A DNA stretch of 64,000 nucleotides from Medicago truncatula (GCF_003473485.1 NC_053042.1:5107501-5171500); one strand, 5' to 3'. Shown: positions 1 to 11,240, numbered from the stretch's first letter. Numbers and translations are program-made. The notes: generated from the sequence alone by a model not told the origin.

Positions 1-612
1 CCTTGAAGGGGAGCTTTTTTTTCTAGCTATCTCGTTCCACGAGTTATCTATTCTTATTCTTAGCACATAGAAAACATACCAGAAAGAAGCAGAAATCGCA
101 AAAACATGTAAAAAGAAAAGCTTGAATTTGGAAGTGAGAGGAACACGTGCTATAGTACATTGATGCCTAACTATTATACGTGGCTGAGGAATTGGAAAAG
201 GAGGAATTCTAAACCCGCGCTTGAGGATGGGGTTTGCGACGAAGATTTGTCCAGAAATACTCAAAAGCAGCAATATACCATCACAAGTACTGATTAGATG
301 TTCTGTTTTACGAGGTGTTCCCAATTCATACCTTTCAAATTGGCCATTCACATTGTCTTTGAATTCCAAGAAATAAGAACTACCATATGTTTCACAGTTT
401 TCAACGTAAAGACCAAGTTTAGAACGTGCACGGTGTTCACAAACTTCAAAAAAAAGGGAGCTGCCAATAGTAGCAGCCCATGATTTGCATACATACCTTG
501 TAGAGTTAAACAGTGAGTTAATAGGAACCAAAGTAAAGATATGAAACATCAAGTCTTCAGAGAGGTTTGAAATCACTTTACAACTTTGGGCACTATTTGG
601 ATTTTGGTTCAT
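1..612 (-). CDS. F-box protein, 3' end beyond the window
   Basis: The minus strand is open without a stop from an ATG at 612 to position 1 (204 codons, running off the window). Residues about 15-45 read as an F-box: LSEDLMFHIFTLVPINSL, then RYVCKSW, the usual start of F-box helices with the conserved C-K-S-W. After it come segments typical of plant F-box-associated regions: an S-T-C-D-G-I-L-L-L strand near residue 118, then V-A-N-P-I-L and R-I-P-P-F-P, which resemble the repeated strands of an FBA or kelch-like substrate domain. In this family the F-box binds SKP1 in an SCF ubiquitin ligase and the C-terminal part selects the target; the target cannot be read here. A TATA-like box lies about 50 bp upstream. 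I see no breaks, but the C-terminal half is unseen, so pseudogenisation is not excluded. Confidence 0.8.
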   Translation of the reverse strand, partial: MNQNPNSAQSCKVISNLSEDLMFHIFTLVPINSLFNSTRYVCKSWAATIGSSLFFEVCEHRARSKLGLYVENCETYGSSYFLEFKDNVNGQFERYELGTPRKTEHLISTCDGILLLLSISGQIFVANPILKRGFRIPPFPIPQPRIIVRHQCTIARVPLTSKFKLFFLHVFAISASFWYVFYVLRIRIDNSWNEIARKKSSPSR

Positions 613-662
613 AGGTGTCATTTAGCCTGGACTTATGTAAGTGTTAGTCCATAATGGACCAA

Positions 663-670
663 TATTTATA
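663..670 (-). promoter_or_regulatory. TATA-like box of the F-box gene
   Basis: The minus strand reads TATAAATA here, 51 bp upstream of the F-box ATG at 612, implying a very short leader. It sits inside the inverted terminal repeat of the neighbouring element, so the core promoter may be transposon-derived. Position and sequence only; no transcript evidence. Confidence 0.4.
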
Positions 671-1286
671 GTCATTGGATTATATGTAAGCACAATAACA
701 CAATATACCTCAAACATCTAAATATTTTCTTTATTCTCTCTAAATATTTCCTTGCCTTCTCTCTCTTTCTGTAATTTCAGCATTCAATCTTCAATTGTTT
801 TCAATGAAAATCCATCGTTTTCAATCAATATTTAGAGTTTAATAATTTAACATATCTTTTATATTATAATATTAAATTAATATTTACTCATAAAATTTAT
901 TTTATATTTATTTTCATTTACTTAAACATAACAATGAAAAACTTTTTTTATAAAAGATAGCAATGAACAGTCAAAGAATGTATTATTTATTATTAATGCT
1001 ATTACTATTCTTTTGAAAAGGATAATTGTATCTTTTCTTATTAAAAAAAAATGTACCTTTTCTCCCATTTGTAAAAAAAATGTCCTTTTCTCCTAAAAAA
1101 AAAACTTGTATGCTTCGTAAAAATAAAATCAAATAACATATGCAGGTGTCCAATAATTACAGTAACAAATTCATTAAAAAAAAAAAAAAAAGTGCAAATA
1201 CCAACAAAAAATAATTACTGTAACAAATTTTTCAAGAAAAAAAACAAGTACCATAACAATATGTAGTATTTTAAATTATAATAATT

Positions 1287-1434
1287 TTTTTTTTTTTTTT
1301 TTTTTGTCTTAGATGAAGTGGTAATCCACTGAAAATAAACTCACACACAACTGTGAGGTCCCGGGTTCGAACCCGGGTCATGACGTCCGGCCTTGCAATT
1401 TCGGCATTTGCCAGCTGAGCTAGGACTTCTAGAC
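1287..1434 (-). mobile_element. tRNA-derived SINE with 18-bp target duplication
   Basis: The minus strand shows the internal RNA polymerase III promoter of a tRNA-derived SINE: A box TAGCTCAGCTGG (plus 1411-1422) and a B box in the perfect 18-bp palindrome CCCGGGTTCGAACCCGGG (1360-1377). The 3' end is the long T run at 1287-1305 on the plus strand, a poly(A) tail in the element's own direction. It is flanked by an exact direct repeat ttttaaattataataatt at 1269-1286 and 1435-1452, as expected from LINE-driven target-primed insertion. The perfect repeat suggests a recent copy. Confidence 0.85.
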
Positions 1435-1816
1435 TTTTAAATTATAATAATTATAAAGGGTAAAAATGATTTTTTTATAAAATGATAAGAAAATATGGGT
1501 TAGATTTAGTGTTTATAGACCATGATAAGATTTAGGGATTCATATAATCTAACCATTGAAAAATTGGTCCATCATGGACCAATATTTTCATGGGTTCATT
1601 TTATAAGGAACCTTGATTCATATTCTTCTTTGCCCGATAATTCCAGTTAGACTGTGAATCATAGCAAATGGACTCCTTTGTATATTGACTGCATATAGTA
1701 TAATCCCAACAGGCATTAGTTCAGCCAACATAGCAAATACGTTTTAGAGTGAAGACACAATTTAGTTCCTCGAAAAATAATACCAAACTAGTATCTAGTT
1801 GGGGACAAATTAGATA

Positions 1817-1929
1817 CTCCCCCCTCTGTTCAATGAGTCAACATAAGTTGATGTATTTGATACAAATTTTGAATCAAATACGTTAATTTTTATTGACCAA
1901 TTTTTGTTTATATTTTGGGACAGAGGGGG
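1817..1929. mobile_element. Stowaway-like MITE, 113 bp
   Basis: The ends read ctcccccctctgtt and, in inverted form, gacagagggg. They are flanked by TA at 1815-1816 and 1930-1931. TA duplications and CTCCCTCCGT-type ends mark Tc1/mariner-derived Stowaway MITEs. No coding capacity. Confidence 0.65.
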
Positions 1930-2239
1930 TACTAGTACTGGTTAGTCCCAGAGTCCGAAACTGATTGTCCTCTGTATAAAAATGTTATAGACTATTTTGG
2001 TATTACTCTTTGCAAGGGACTAAATTTGGCTAATAATCCCCGAGGGTATATATTTTTTACCCACATTTTAGTCTTGTAAATCACAAAACTACATACTTGT
2101 AGACCCTTATGAAGGACGAAAAGCAAGCATTGGATAAAATGAAAAATTGAGATGATTATAAGAATTAAAAAGGGATTTCAATATTTATGAATATATAATG
2201 ATACGAAAGATGAATGAATGATATGGATGGAGTGATACC

Positions 2240-2415
2240 AAAAGAAGGTTCCTTGATCGGCGGCGCCATCACAAATCTGTCCGTCTGTACTCTTTCTGTT
2301 TCCCATAATTTCAGTCGCCGGAGACAAGGGCACTCAATGAAATGAACGTCTTAATTTCCAGATCCGCAGTTCGGTTCAAGTCTCAAGCTAATTATTCTCT
2401 CTACTAGAGTTTAGT
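2240..2415 (+). other. Exon-like, less AT-rich island of unknown origin
   Basis: This stretch is clearly less AT-rich than its surroundings (it contains cggcggcgccatc and gtcgccggagac) and ends in AAAG followed by gtactc, which looks like a splice donor. An ATG at 2342 opens a frame of 21 codons only. It resembles the 5' leader and first exon of a gene, but no continuation was found downstream, so it may be a relic captured or left behind. No product is named. Confidence 0.25.
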
Positions 2416-2722
2416 CAAAGGTACTCTTTAAACATTTCAAAATAAATAATTGGATTTGTCTAACATGTTCAATATTGTTATCATACATGTTATGACATAT
2501 AAAAGTAGTAATTATTTTTCTTAAAAAAAAAAAAAAGTAGTAACTATTTTCTTTCAAAAAAAAAGTAGTAATTATTTATTTAAAAACAATATTAATTTAT
2601 TAAAAAGATATATATTTAATATAAAATGTACAAGTTTCAAGTCAAAGTTACCACTTTAAACTTTTGAACATTTGCAAATTTGCATATAATAGAAAAACTA
2701 TAGATAATTATTCTTTGGCAAA

Positions 2723-3118
2723 TTCTATGGTACACCCAATGAATTTAGGTGTATCGGTACACCAAGTCGTAAAATTAATAATAAATCAGTTATTTTTTTG
2801 AAGAAAAATAATTATTTTCTATCATTGACAACTAAGATAATTAAATTTTATTTACCAAAAGCTTCGACGAAATAAAATTTAATTTTTAAGAATTTTTATT
2901 ACTCATAACAATGAATATTGATTATTTTTTATGACAAAATGTAATTTTTTTAATATAATCCTTATAAACAATGAAATGATGGTTTTTCTTATGAAATAAT
3001 GTTTTCTAAAATATAAATATTGACAAATACATTTTTATTTCATTAAAGTGATCGTTAATTTATAAAATTTGTGCAACAAGAGTACCGGTACACTCAAAAT
3101 TGTGGGTGTACCATAGAA
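2723..3118. mobile_element. MITE with 16-bp perfect terminal inverted repeats
   Basis: The element begins ttctatggtacaccca and ends tgggtgtaccatagaa, its exact reverse complement; subterminal parts (gtatcggtacacc and agtaccggtacac) also pair. It is 396 bp long, AT-rich and without coding capacity. The superfamily and target duplication are not clear. Confidence 0.7.
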
Positions 3119-3542
3119 GTTCCCTTATTCTTTAACTAATTAAATATTTTAATTTTTTGAATAGACATATTTTTATAAATACTAATTCTTTTAAAAAGTG
3201 TTCCACGAAACTCGTTAATATTTTTAAAAAAGAATTTATTATCACACCTTGTTAGCTTCTCTCGCTCTAGAACATTTTATACTATTTAATCAAAAGATGT
3301 TAAAACATGTTATAACATTTAAAATTATATAATCCAAAATAGTTTTGGAAGATGGGGAAAGAAACACTCCTCTTAAAACTATATTAGCCAGTAACTTTCT
3401 TTTTATGGGTCAAAATAATTAAAATCCTAAAAAAAAAAAATCATCATACTCTTAAAACACATTTTGTAAGAGAGTAAAATTACCTTTTACTTCTACAAAT
3501 CATTAAAAAGTAGAAATGAGAATGCCATATTCGACCATCTAC

Positions 3543-4690
3543 ATTACGGTTTATTTTCAAACTTATTTTATGGCTCTCTTCTCATAAACCAAAAACCTTT
3601 CGAAATTAGTAGGAATGAAAATTCCAATGATGATTGATGGAAGAAGCAATGATGACTAATGGATGAGAGACTAGATCTGAAGAAAGACAAGTGAGTAAAC
3701 CTATAAGGTACGAGGATAATTCAAAATTTAGGAAAATAATGAGTTCATCTCCACATGACGTTTATGTTATGTAAAATAATTTTCAGTTTATTAAATGCCA
3801 AACTCTAATTAGCATTTCTGATTTGCAATTTTTTTTAAGAAAACTCTAAAAAGAACCTTTTAGGTTTGGTTACATTTTTCAGAAAACTCGTATTACAATA
3901 TCTTTTAAGAAAACTCTAAAACAAAACTTTTCGGTTTTGCTACATATTTTTGAAAACTCATATTACAATTTATTTTCAAACTTACTCTTTGATTCTCTCT
4001 TCGTGAACCGGAAACCTTTAGAAGTTGGAAGGAATGAGAATGTCAAATTAGACTATCTGTAAAGTACTATAATGTATTAGACTCTTAGAGAACTTGAAAG
4101 AAGCCATGATGACCGATGCAAGAGAGACTAGGTCAGAAGAAAAGACATGCGAGTAAGCCAATAAGGTACAAGGATAATTCGGGATTTGGGAAGAGAAAAA
4201 AAAAGTTCACCCCCACAGGACCTTTATGTAAAATAATATATAGTTTATTAAAAGCTAAAATATGATTTTGGTCCATGCAAATATGTTAGTTTTAGTTTTA
4301 GTCCCTGTAATTTTTTTTTTGTCCCTCCAAATATGTCTCGTTTTAGTTTTGGTCACTGACCCCACTTTTATGATGATTTGCACATGTGGCACATGATGAC
4401 TGAACCCTAAAAACAAAATATTTTGCAGGGCCCAAAAACAACAACAAAAATTTACAGGGACTAAAATCAAAACGAGGCATATTTCCAGGGACCAAAACCA
4501 TATTTTAACCTTTATTGAATGCCAAAAAAAAAACTATAATTAGCATTTCTGATTTGCAATTTCTTTTAAGAAAACTCTGAAAAGAACCTTTTTGGTTTGG
4601 TTACATTTTTCAAAAAACTCGTATTACAATTTATTTTCAAACTAACACTCTAGTTCTCTCTTTGTGAACCGAAAACCTTTAAAAAAAACT
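3543..4690. repeat. Imperfect tandem repeat, about 420-bp unit
   Basis: A unit starting at the motif tttattttcaaact recurs at about 3551, 3969 and 4631. Each copy is followed by a stretch resembling tctcttcgtgaacc and aaacctttag. The first two units share the whole run through tgatttgcaatttt and ttaagaaaactct. The third is partial and reaches about 4690. The second unit is lengthened by a MITE at 4253-4510. No gene is recognised in the unit. Confidence 0.6.
4253..4510. mobile_element. MITE with probable 9-bp target duplication
   Basis: Inverted ends: gctaaaatatgattttggtc at the left and, reverse-complemented from the right, ggttaaaatatggttttggt. The flanks tttattaaa (4244-4252) and tttattgaa (4511-4519) are near-identical 9-mers. 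The uninterrupted paralogous unit near 3786 has a single tttattaaa, which supports the insertion. Nine-base duplications suggest Mutator-type mobilisation. The ORF on the minus strand here (4255-4470) is an artefact of the repeat. Confidence 0.65.
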
Positions 4691-6190
4691 GAGGAAAAAA
4701 ATTTAAAATGAAGGATTTTAGTTTATATATTAGAGTAAAATGGGGAGTTCACGTAAAATGTAAAGGTGATGGTATAAATGCAGAGCTACATGGTGAAATC
4801 TTCTTTGTAACACACCCTACTTTGTTGACCACATACACTCAATAGATGGAAAATGAAGAAACTCTTGCGTGGTCATAAGATTTGGCCACACTCATAAAAT
4901 TGAAAAAAATGTAGAATAAAAAAATTAAATAATGTGTATTTTCAAATAATTAAATAATAATTGATATTTCAAGAAGTCAAACAAGATGATCAATCTTCGG
5001 ATTGTAAACGGTTCCAATATTCAAATTACATTTGGTGCTTGTTTGGGAGGTATATTACAAGGAAGAAATTATGGTAAGGAAAAAGCTTAGGTGGAATTCT
5101 TTATGTGCTTTTCGTATATAATTCTTAATTAAATTTACCATAATTTTTTTAAATCCATAATTTTATCAAAGTTTGTTATATCATAAAAAAATGTATTTTT
5201 ACCTAATAACCATACGAAACACATCAAGAATTGTACCTAAGTTTTATCCTTACGGTAACAACTAACAACTTTAAAGGTTATAATCACTGATGAGGATTTT
5301 ATGGGATGCCATATACTTGAACACTTACTATATAGGACGCTAGATATATTTTGTGAAGAGTTGATTCTTGTATTGAATTTTGTGGTCTATTGGATAAGCT
5401 TCATATAGTTTGTGAAATTGCAAAAGCTGTTTACTCATCCACTCAATCAGTTTTTGGACTTTGTTGGGGATGGATGTAATGTTTATTTTCCACGCATGCA
5501 TGGTAATGAAGCAAATAAAGAAAAGGAGAGATGTTTTGCGTTGATAGTTTTGTTTCTGAATTTCCGAAACAAATTTTATGTTTTGTAAGTTTAGGAAGCA
5601 GATTACACCTGACCAAAATATTCCAATACCCTACGTATAGATCACTTGCATTCGTATATTTGACTTTTTTGTTGTTAACTAATCTCATGAAGAGGGGAGG
5701 GTTGATTCGTTCGTTTCTCTTTTTCAAAAATTCAAATGTGTTACTTAACAGAAACGTTACTTAAGAAATTGCTGAAAAAATTTAGTCATTGGCTGAAATT
5801 CTACTATGAATATGACTCGGTTATAGAAACGTTACTTAAGAAATTGATCTCAGCTAGTATAGAGTATTATATTATTTTCATAAAAGTATGAGTTGTATTT
5901 AATTTGAGAAAAATAATTAGTGACAATTCAAAATTCAAACGTTATTGAAAATTTGAAGTGAGGTAAACGGGAAGGAGTGGACATGTTCATTAACTGACAT
6001 GGTCCTTCTTCTCTGCAGAGAGTATTTTTTTAGGGAGGTTGAATTATCGGTTGAATTGAAACTTGTTTTTTTAGGGAGGTTGAATTGAAACTTATGATGA
6101 GTATATTTATTTAATTTTTTTAAAACATTATGGACTTTTATTTTTTGGACTTTGAGAGGGCGAAACAAAAAACAAATTGATAACAAATAG
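4691..6190. other. AT-rich intergenic stretch, no gene seen
   Basis: No conserved coding region is visible. Short local repeats occur: gaaacgttacttaagaaatt at about 5752 and 5826, and agggaggttgaatt at about 6035 and 6074. The overlapping ORFs around 5,440-5,765 and 5,935-6,186 have composition typical of chance frames. Confidence 0.5.
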
Positions 6191-6214
6191 GGTAAATAGT
6201 TGGACTCAATCCAC

Positions 6215-6865
6215 TCAACTTCTTATATATTAAAGTTAACATGTAAGTACTAATTAATTTTAACATAAACCCTATTGCATAATTTTATTGTTCTAACCCT
6301 AATACTCACACCTAATCTCCTATTTTCATGAACAACTCTAATGCTCACACCTAATCTTCTTATATATTAAAGTTAACCCGTAAGCCCTAATTTTAACATA
6401 AACTCTATTGCATAATTTTACTGTTTTAACTCTAATGCTCACACCTAATCTTCTTATCTTCTTATATATTAAAGTTAACCCGTAAGCCCTAATTTTAACC
6501 TAAACCCTATTGCATAATTTTACTGTTTTAACTCTAACTCACACCTAATTTCCTATTTTCATGAACAACCCTAATGCTCACGCCTAATCTTCTTATATAT
6601 TAAAGTTAACCCGTAAGCCTTAATTTTAACCTAAACCCTATTGTATAATTTTACTGTTTTAACCCTAATGCTCACACCTAATCTCCTATTTTCATGAACA
6701 ACCCTAATGCTCTCACCTAATCTTCGTATATATTAAAGTTAACCCGTAAGCTCTAATTTTAATCTAAACCCTATTGCATAATTTTACTGTATTAACCCTA
6801 ATGCTCACACCTAATCTCCTATTTTCATGAACAACCCTAATGTTCACACCTAATCTGCATATATT
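6215..6865. repeat. Tandem array, about five units of ~133 bp
   Basis: The marker ttatatattaaagttaac recurs near 6222, 6359, 6461, 6592 and 6725, with spacings of about 137, 102, 131 and 133 bp. Each unit also holds aaccctaatgctcaca, ctcctattttcatgaacaa and aaaccctattgcataatttt. The aaccctaa segments are telomere-like in sequence but isolated, so this is a minisatellite or satellite fragment and not a telomere. One unit is shortened. Confidence 0.8.
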
Positions 6866-8480
6866 TGGGACCACATATTTCATTCTCTTTGATATGCATT
6901 GAGATTTGTTTTTGTCTACTACATCTACAATGTATATCGCACGGGTGGAAAGTCTAGTTTAACTTTAATTTGATAGTCATTGTAGTAATCTATTTAATTT
7001 CGACTTAATTGGTTAGAATTTTTCCTCATTGCTAAGTACGTACGCATAAAAGTTGAATGGTCATATTTTTAGTTTTGACATAAATATTTGATTTTGGTGA
7101 AAAGTGATTAACAATACTAATATGTGTTGTTTGAAAAATCAAAGAGTTATTATTATTGTCAAAAATAAATAAAAATAAAAGAGTTATTATATTAGTCTAC
7201 TTAAAAGCGTTAAAATTTTTAGGGAAAGTTTGCCGTTTATTTAGGTTTCAGAAGGCTCGAGAGATTAGCCTTTATTGTTACACACACGGAGGATACCCAA
7301 TTTGCACAAAAAAAATAGACAAATGTAACCAAAAAAAAAAACAGACAAACCCTACAATATTGTTCGAATCTAAAGTTTGGCCTTTGTTTGATGCCCGATG
7401 GAAGAAAATAATAAGCATGGTAATTAAAGAAATTGATATCCAACAATTATAGTTTTCCATTGGTGTATGCAAGTTTTCAATGACAATTGTAAAATATATA
7501 TTTTTTAAACTAAAAGAGGTTGATGACCACTCTAACATAGTGCTAATAATTATTAACTTAATTAACTTTGATCATTTCAAAATATAATCAACCTTTTTTA
7601 GTAAACATATTTTTAAGAATGTCTTTCTTTTACTCAAACAAGAATATGTCTTTTTTTTATTAAAAATATTAACAACTAGTTTTTAATTTATTGAAAAGAG
7701 GCTTGCTCGAAATAAAACTATTTGTAAGTAAAATAAAATAATTGAAATATTGAATTCACACATCGTGTGGCTGCAACTATTGTCTTTTACTTCCCAAAAG
7801 AAAATTAAAAAATTTGTTGTTTTTCTTTTTACAGAAAAATTTGTTGTTGTTTACTCATTTTTTCCTCAAGAGAATTAATATTTAATAAAAAGAGAATATT
7901 CAGTTCTTGTTATTTTTCACGTGTCTTGTGTAGGTGAGCATGAGAGTATCATGACTTACTACTAACAGACATATCAAAATATATAGCTGAGTTTAGTTTA
8001 CATAATAATAATAATAATGTAGGTGAGTTGAACAGAATTTGTGTGTGGTTTGTTTTTAAATAGAAAATTTGCATTCACACCTTTCTAGTTTCACAAACAC
8101 ATACACGACGTTAATGTCCTCTTGATGCAAAGACGATCATTTTCACAAATATTTGATAAAATCACAATTATTCAATATTTCTATGCACACAAATGCCAAT
8201 GGTTTTTCCCTACTATTTGAAATCTTCCTTCTAAAATATACAAGAAAAAGCTTTTCTCTCTAATTATTTTTCTATGGTATCTATGATACGGATATTAAAT
8301 ATATAATGCACATTTCTTTTACCCTTTTTTGGAGAACAATACCTTAGTATTTTACACTACACTTTCTTTTAAATAAGGAAATTAATTGCTAATTTGATGC
8401 GATAATATTTTTTTTTACCCTTTTTATATTCTCATATTGGAACACAAGACCTTATTATTTGACACTAATTTATTATAGTA
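6866..8480. other. AT-rich intergenic stretch, no gene seen
   Basis: Only low-complexity AT-rich DNA is seen, with chance ORFs on both strands at 7,156-7,540 that lack recognisable domains. A short (taa)n run lies near 8001-8015. A CTCCCTCCAT-type MITE end appears near 8,480, but I could not find its partner. Confidence 0.45.
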
Positions 8481-8567
8481 CTCCCTCCATCAATAATTTA
8501 TAAGCATCTATTATTTTTTATATCATCATATATATTAAAAAAGGTGGTTGGTAAATTTGACGTGTCC

Positions 8568-8697
8568 GTCCCCATGAATTTAACTCATATGGTTGAGACA
8601 TTGTATAGTTTATGCAACGGTCAGGGTTCGAAACCTGAACACCTTAATTATTCACCTTAAGATGTGAATTTTTAGCCATTATCTTACTTAAAAAAAA
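8568..8697 (+). mobile_element. tRNA-derived SINE, plus strand
   Basis: An A-box-like TAACTCATATGG (8581-8592) is followed about 33 bp later by a B box GGTTCGAAAC (8625-8634), the spacing of a tRNA-derived pol III promoter, and the element ends in a run of eight A (8690-8697). No target duplication could be fixed, so the 5' border is approximate. Confidence 0.6.
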
Positions 8698-9374
8698 TGT
8701 GTTCATTTATTATATATCTTCTTGAAATGTCATTTGAATATTAACGTGTTTAACTTTTCATTTTAAAATATCAATCAGTAGTATTAATAAGTGGGAAGTT
8801 TAACTTCTTTAAATGGGACTTATGGTTAAGGACTTAGGGCATGTTTGGAGAAATAACTTATTTGCACCTTAATGCACAATCGCTTGTCATGATGATAAAC
8901 ACTAATGTGCAACCGCAAACTTGCATAAACTATTTTTATACTAAAAGATAAAATAACATTAACTTGTTTTTGTATATGTTATAAGTTGTATACAAACTAT
9001 ATAGAAGAATTTATGAAAATAAGTTGAAAATAGCGTATGATAATTGCTAACAAACGTAGCATAATATCGATATATAGCTGAGTTTAGTAGCCCTAACTAT
9101 TCTACGTATGTATTTCTTAGAACTATACGCATAGAATGCAGGCCTTGGACGCGTACAAATACCTTGGAGGAGTTTTTTTATAAGTATTATGAAGCATTTT
9201 GGTCCATAAATAACGATTTGATGTGGATAAATTATAAAAAAAAACTCTAAACTATATATTTATATTAATGAAGTGAAAATGTTAGCATTGTATTATGGTT
9301 TCCAATTTCTTAATAGCTATGATTTGTTTACCTAGCTAGTATTCTCATTTCCCTAACTCATCAATTACATGTTT

Positions 9375-9525
9375 TTTTTTTTACCAAAGGTGGGCGACTA
9401 ATCCAGCTCGTGCATAGAGACATACGCACTGGCCAAGCGTTGTGCCCCTAAGAATCGAATCCAATATTCCCCAGATACGTCCTTGGAAGGAGCTTCTTGC
9501 CACCAGAGCCTAAACAACTTGTTTT
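9375..9525 (-). mobile_element. SINE, minus strand, with 11-bp target duplication
   Basis: Read on the minus strand, the element starts near 9525, has A-box-like TGGTGGCAAGAAGC (plus 9492-9505), B-box-like GATTCGATTC (plus 9452-9461), and ends in an A run (T run at 9375-9382 on plus). The flanks attacatgttt at 9364-9374 and 9526-9536 are identical, supporting retroposition. Confidence 0.7.
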
Positions 9526-9536
9526 ATTACATGTTT

Positions 9537-11015
9537 ATCTTTACATACATGATTATGTATAAATATATGAATGTATATTGACTGCATGATTAATGAACTA
9601 AATAACTAAGAAAACTAAGTGAATCTAAAATGAGATTAAAAATTATATTTTTGAACACATTCACACACGACAAAAGCATAAAATAAACCAGTGTTAAATT
9701 TGTCCATGATGGTCTAGTGCACTTTGAACCATTGGATTAAATAGAACCATATCGGTTATAATAGTCTCTCTACAACATAAATTTTTTACACCATCTTCAA
9801 CCTTCCATTCTCACTTATCTTTTTTCCTTCAAAAAAAAAAATTCTCACTTATCTTTTCCTTCACTCCATCTTGAATATCACCCGAAAAATTAAAACTCAT
9901 CATCTTCATACCCATGTTCAACCTAAAAAAGAAAAACTCTTCATAAAAAAGACCCGGTTTAGTTCATCTTCTTTCTCATCTTTAGCTCTAATTCTTTTTG
10001 CCAAACTGAAATATGCAACTGGAGAATAGTTCAACCCAATACCCATTATCAATTAAATTCCAATGGATCTTGAAAAAGAAAAAAAAAAAAAAAATCAGAT
10101 TCTAGGTAGGATGCAAAATGCAACTGGACGAATAATTTAGGGGGATTGAGCACACTTTGATTCTAATTCTTAATCGAATCTTTTCTTAAAAACAATAATA
10201 TTTTTTTTGAACAAACAAACATGTAATATATAAACACCAAAGGAGAGTCATCATTAGTACATGGTGTGCCAAAAAAACTTCTAAATTTAGATCACGACGT
10301 GTCACAATCAAAACACACAAAAATAAATCAGCCGATGCGCAAACAAAAATATGTGTTTTTTAGGTGAAATTTATGTCTCATATTTTCTCTCTCAAAAATT
10401 GCAATACATAAAAAATCAAAATTAAAATTTGAGATCTTCTAGATCAAATCATCAAGTGACAAATTCACATGAGTCTCTATCAGTCGGTAATTTTAGTAGG
10501 TAAAAGGAACATGAGTGACAAATTCGTCAAACTATATTCAAAGGAGTCTCTCTCAGTCGCCAACATGGGATTATGGAAAAGCATTCTATTCTTCTCGAAG
10601 CATAAAGCCTCCACACTCAATTCAATTATTCAGAGAGACGTGTGCTGTTGTTTTATAGTATAATCTTCAGTCCAATCCTTAAAAAGGTAAAGGGTTAAAT
10701 GATTTTTTGGCCATATAAAATATTTTATATTTTATTTTTAATCCCTTCAATAAGTTTTAAACACATATTTTTTGTCTATAAAATATAAGGGGCACGCTTC
10801 AATAGGTAATAAATATTCTTTTAGGAGTCGATGAATGTTGGTTCAGTTGTTAAGGAGTTGACTCACTCGTTGTGAGTTCAACTTCGAACCTTATAGAGTC
10901 AAATGAAATTTTTTAATTACAAATACAATTAAATTAGAGACGTACTATGAACACTTTCTTCAAAACTGATTTTCTACAATTACCAAACACAAGCCTACAA
11001 TAGCTAATAATAGCA
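9537..11015. other. AT-rich intergenic stretch with SINE-like fragment
   Basis: No gene is recognised. Around 10,830-10,910 a possible SINE relic has ggttcagttgttaaggag as A-box-like and cttcgaacc as B-box-like sequence. Near 9,704-9,745 lies another copy of the end of the element next to the F-box gene. The ORF at 10,469-10,663 shows no domain. Confidence 0.4.
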
Positions 11016-11240
11016 TCAACATTCTGAGACGTTTTTATGGTTGTAAAATCTATCCAAAACACTTTTAGCATCAAGCTCAAAATCAATATTTTTCAGTTGT
11101 ATCTCATGAACCCAATTTAGAACCAAAAGAAAGTCTAGAGCTTCTCCAATTTCCACATCGAGAATAGGTTGGATCCATGTCTTTTTGGCTTTAGAAGAAG
11201 CTCCCTTGGTCGTCAAGAATGCAAAAATCAATTCATATCT
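11016..11240 (-). pseudogene. LINE-type RNase H fragment
   Basis: Minus-strand translation gives a stretch with SKAKKTWIQPILDVEIGEAL, then FLLVLNWVHEIQLKNIDFEL and DAKSVLDRFYNHK. This is the middle and end of the RNase H-like domain (RVT_3 type) found at the C-terminus of plant LINE polyproteins; the catalytic Glu of GEAL and Asp of ELDAK are visible. The N-terminal third with the first Asp is absent, and nothing of the reverse transcriptase is seen. It is a decayed element remnant. The longer ORF reaching 11,420 adds unrelated low-complexity sequence. Confidence 0.6.

Larger units (their letters stand above)
640..1590. mobile_element. Candidate TIR element flanking the F-box gene, with a nested SINE
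   Basis: The left end (about 648-695) carries gtccataatggaccaat followed by cattggattatatg. The reverse complement of the right end (about 1540-1585) carries gtccatgatggaccaat followed by aatggttagattatatg. The two 45-50 bp ends therefore match imperfectly in inverted orientation. No coding capacity is visible between them, and a SINE is inserted inside. A related end appears near 9,704-9,745. Exact borders and target duplication were not resolved. Confidence 0.4.

Noticed and set aside
298..483. 61-codon plus-strand ORF
   Set aside because: It lies exactly opposite the F-box coding frame and is its shadow.
1355..1435. Possible tRNA gene
   Set aside because: A and B boxes are present, but there is no cloverleaf with an anticodon arm; the poly(A) tail and target duplication make it a SINE.
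6215..6865. CRISPR-like array or interstitial telomere
   Set aside because: Units are ~133 bp repeats without unique spacers, the organism is a plant, and the aaccctaa copies are single and not in a telomeric run.
7156..7540. ORFs on both strands
   Set aside because: AT-driven composition, mutual overlap and no domain; taken as chance.
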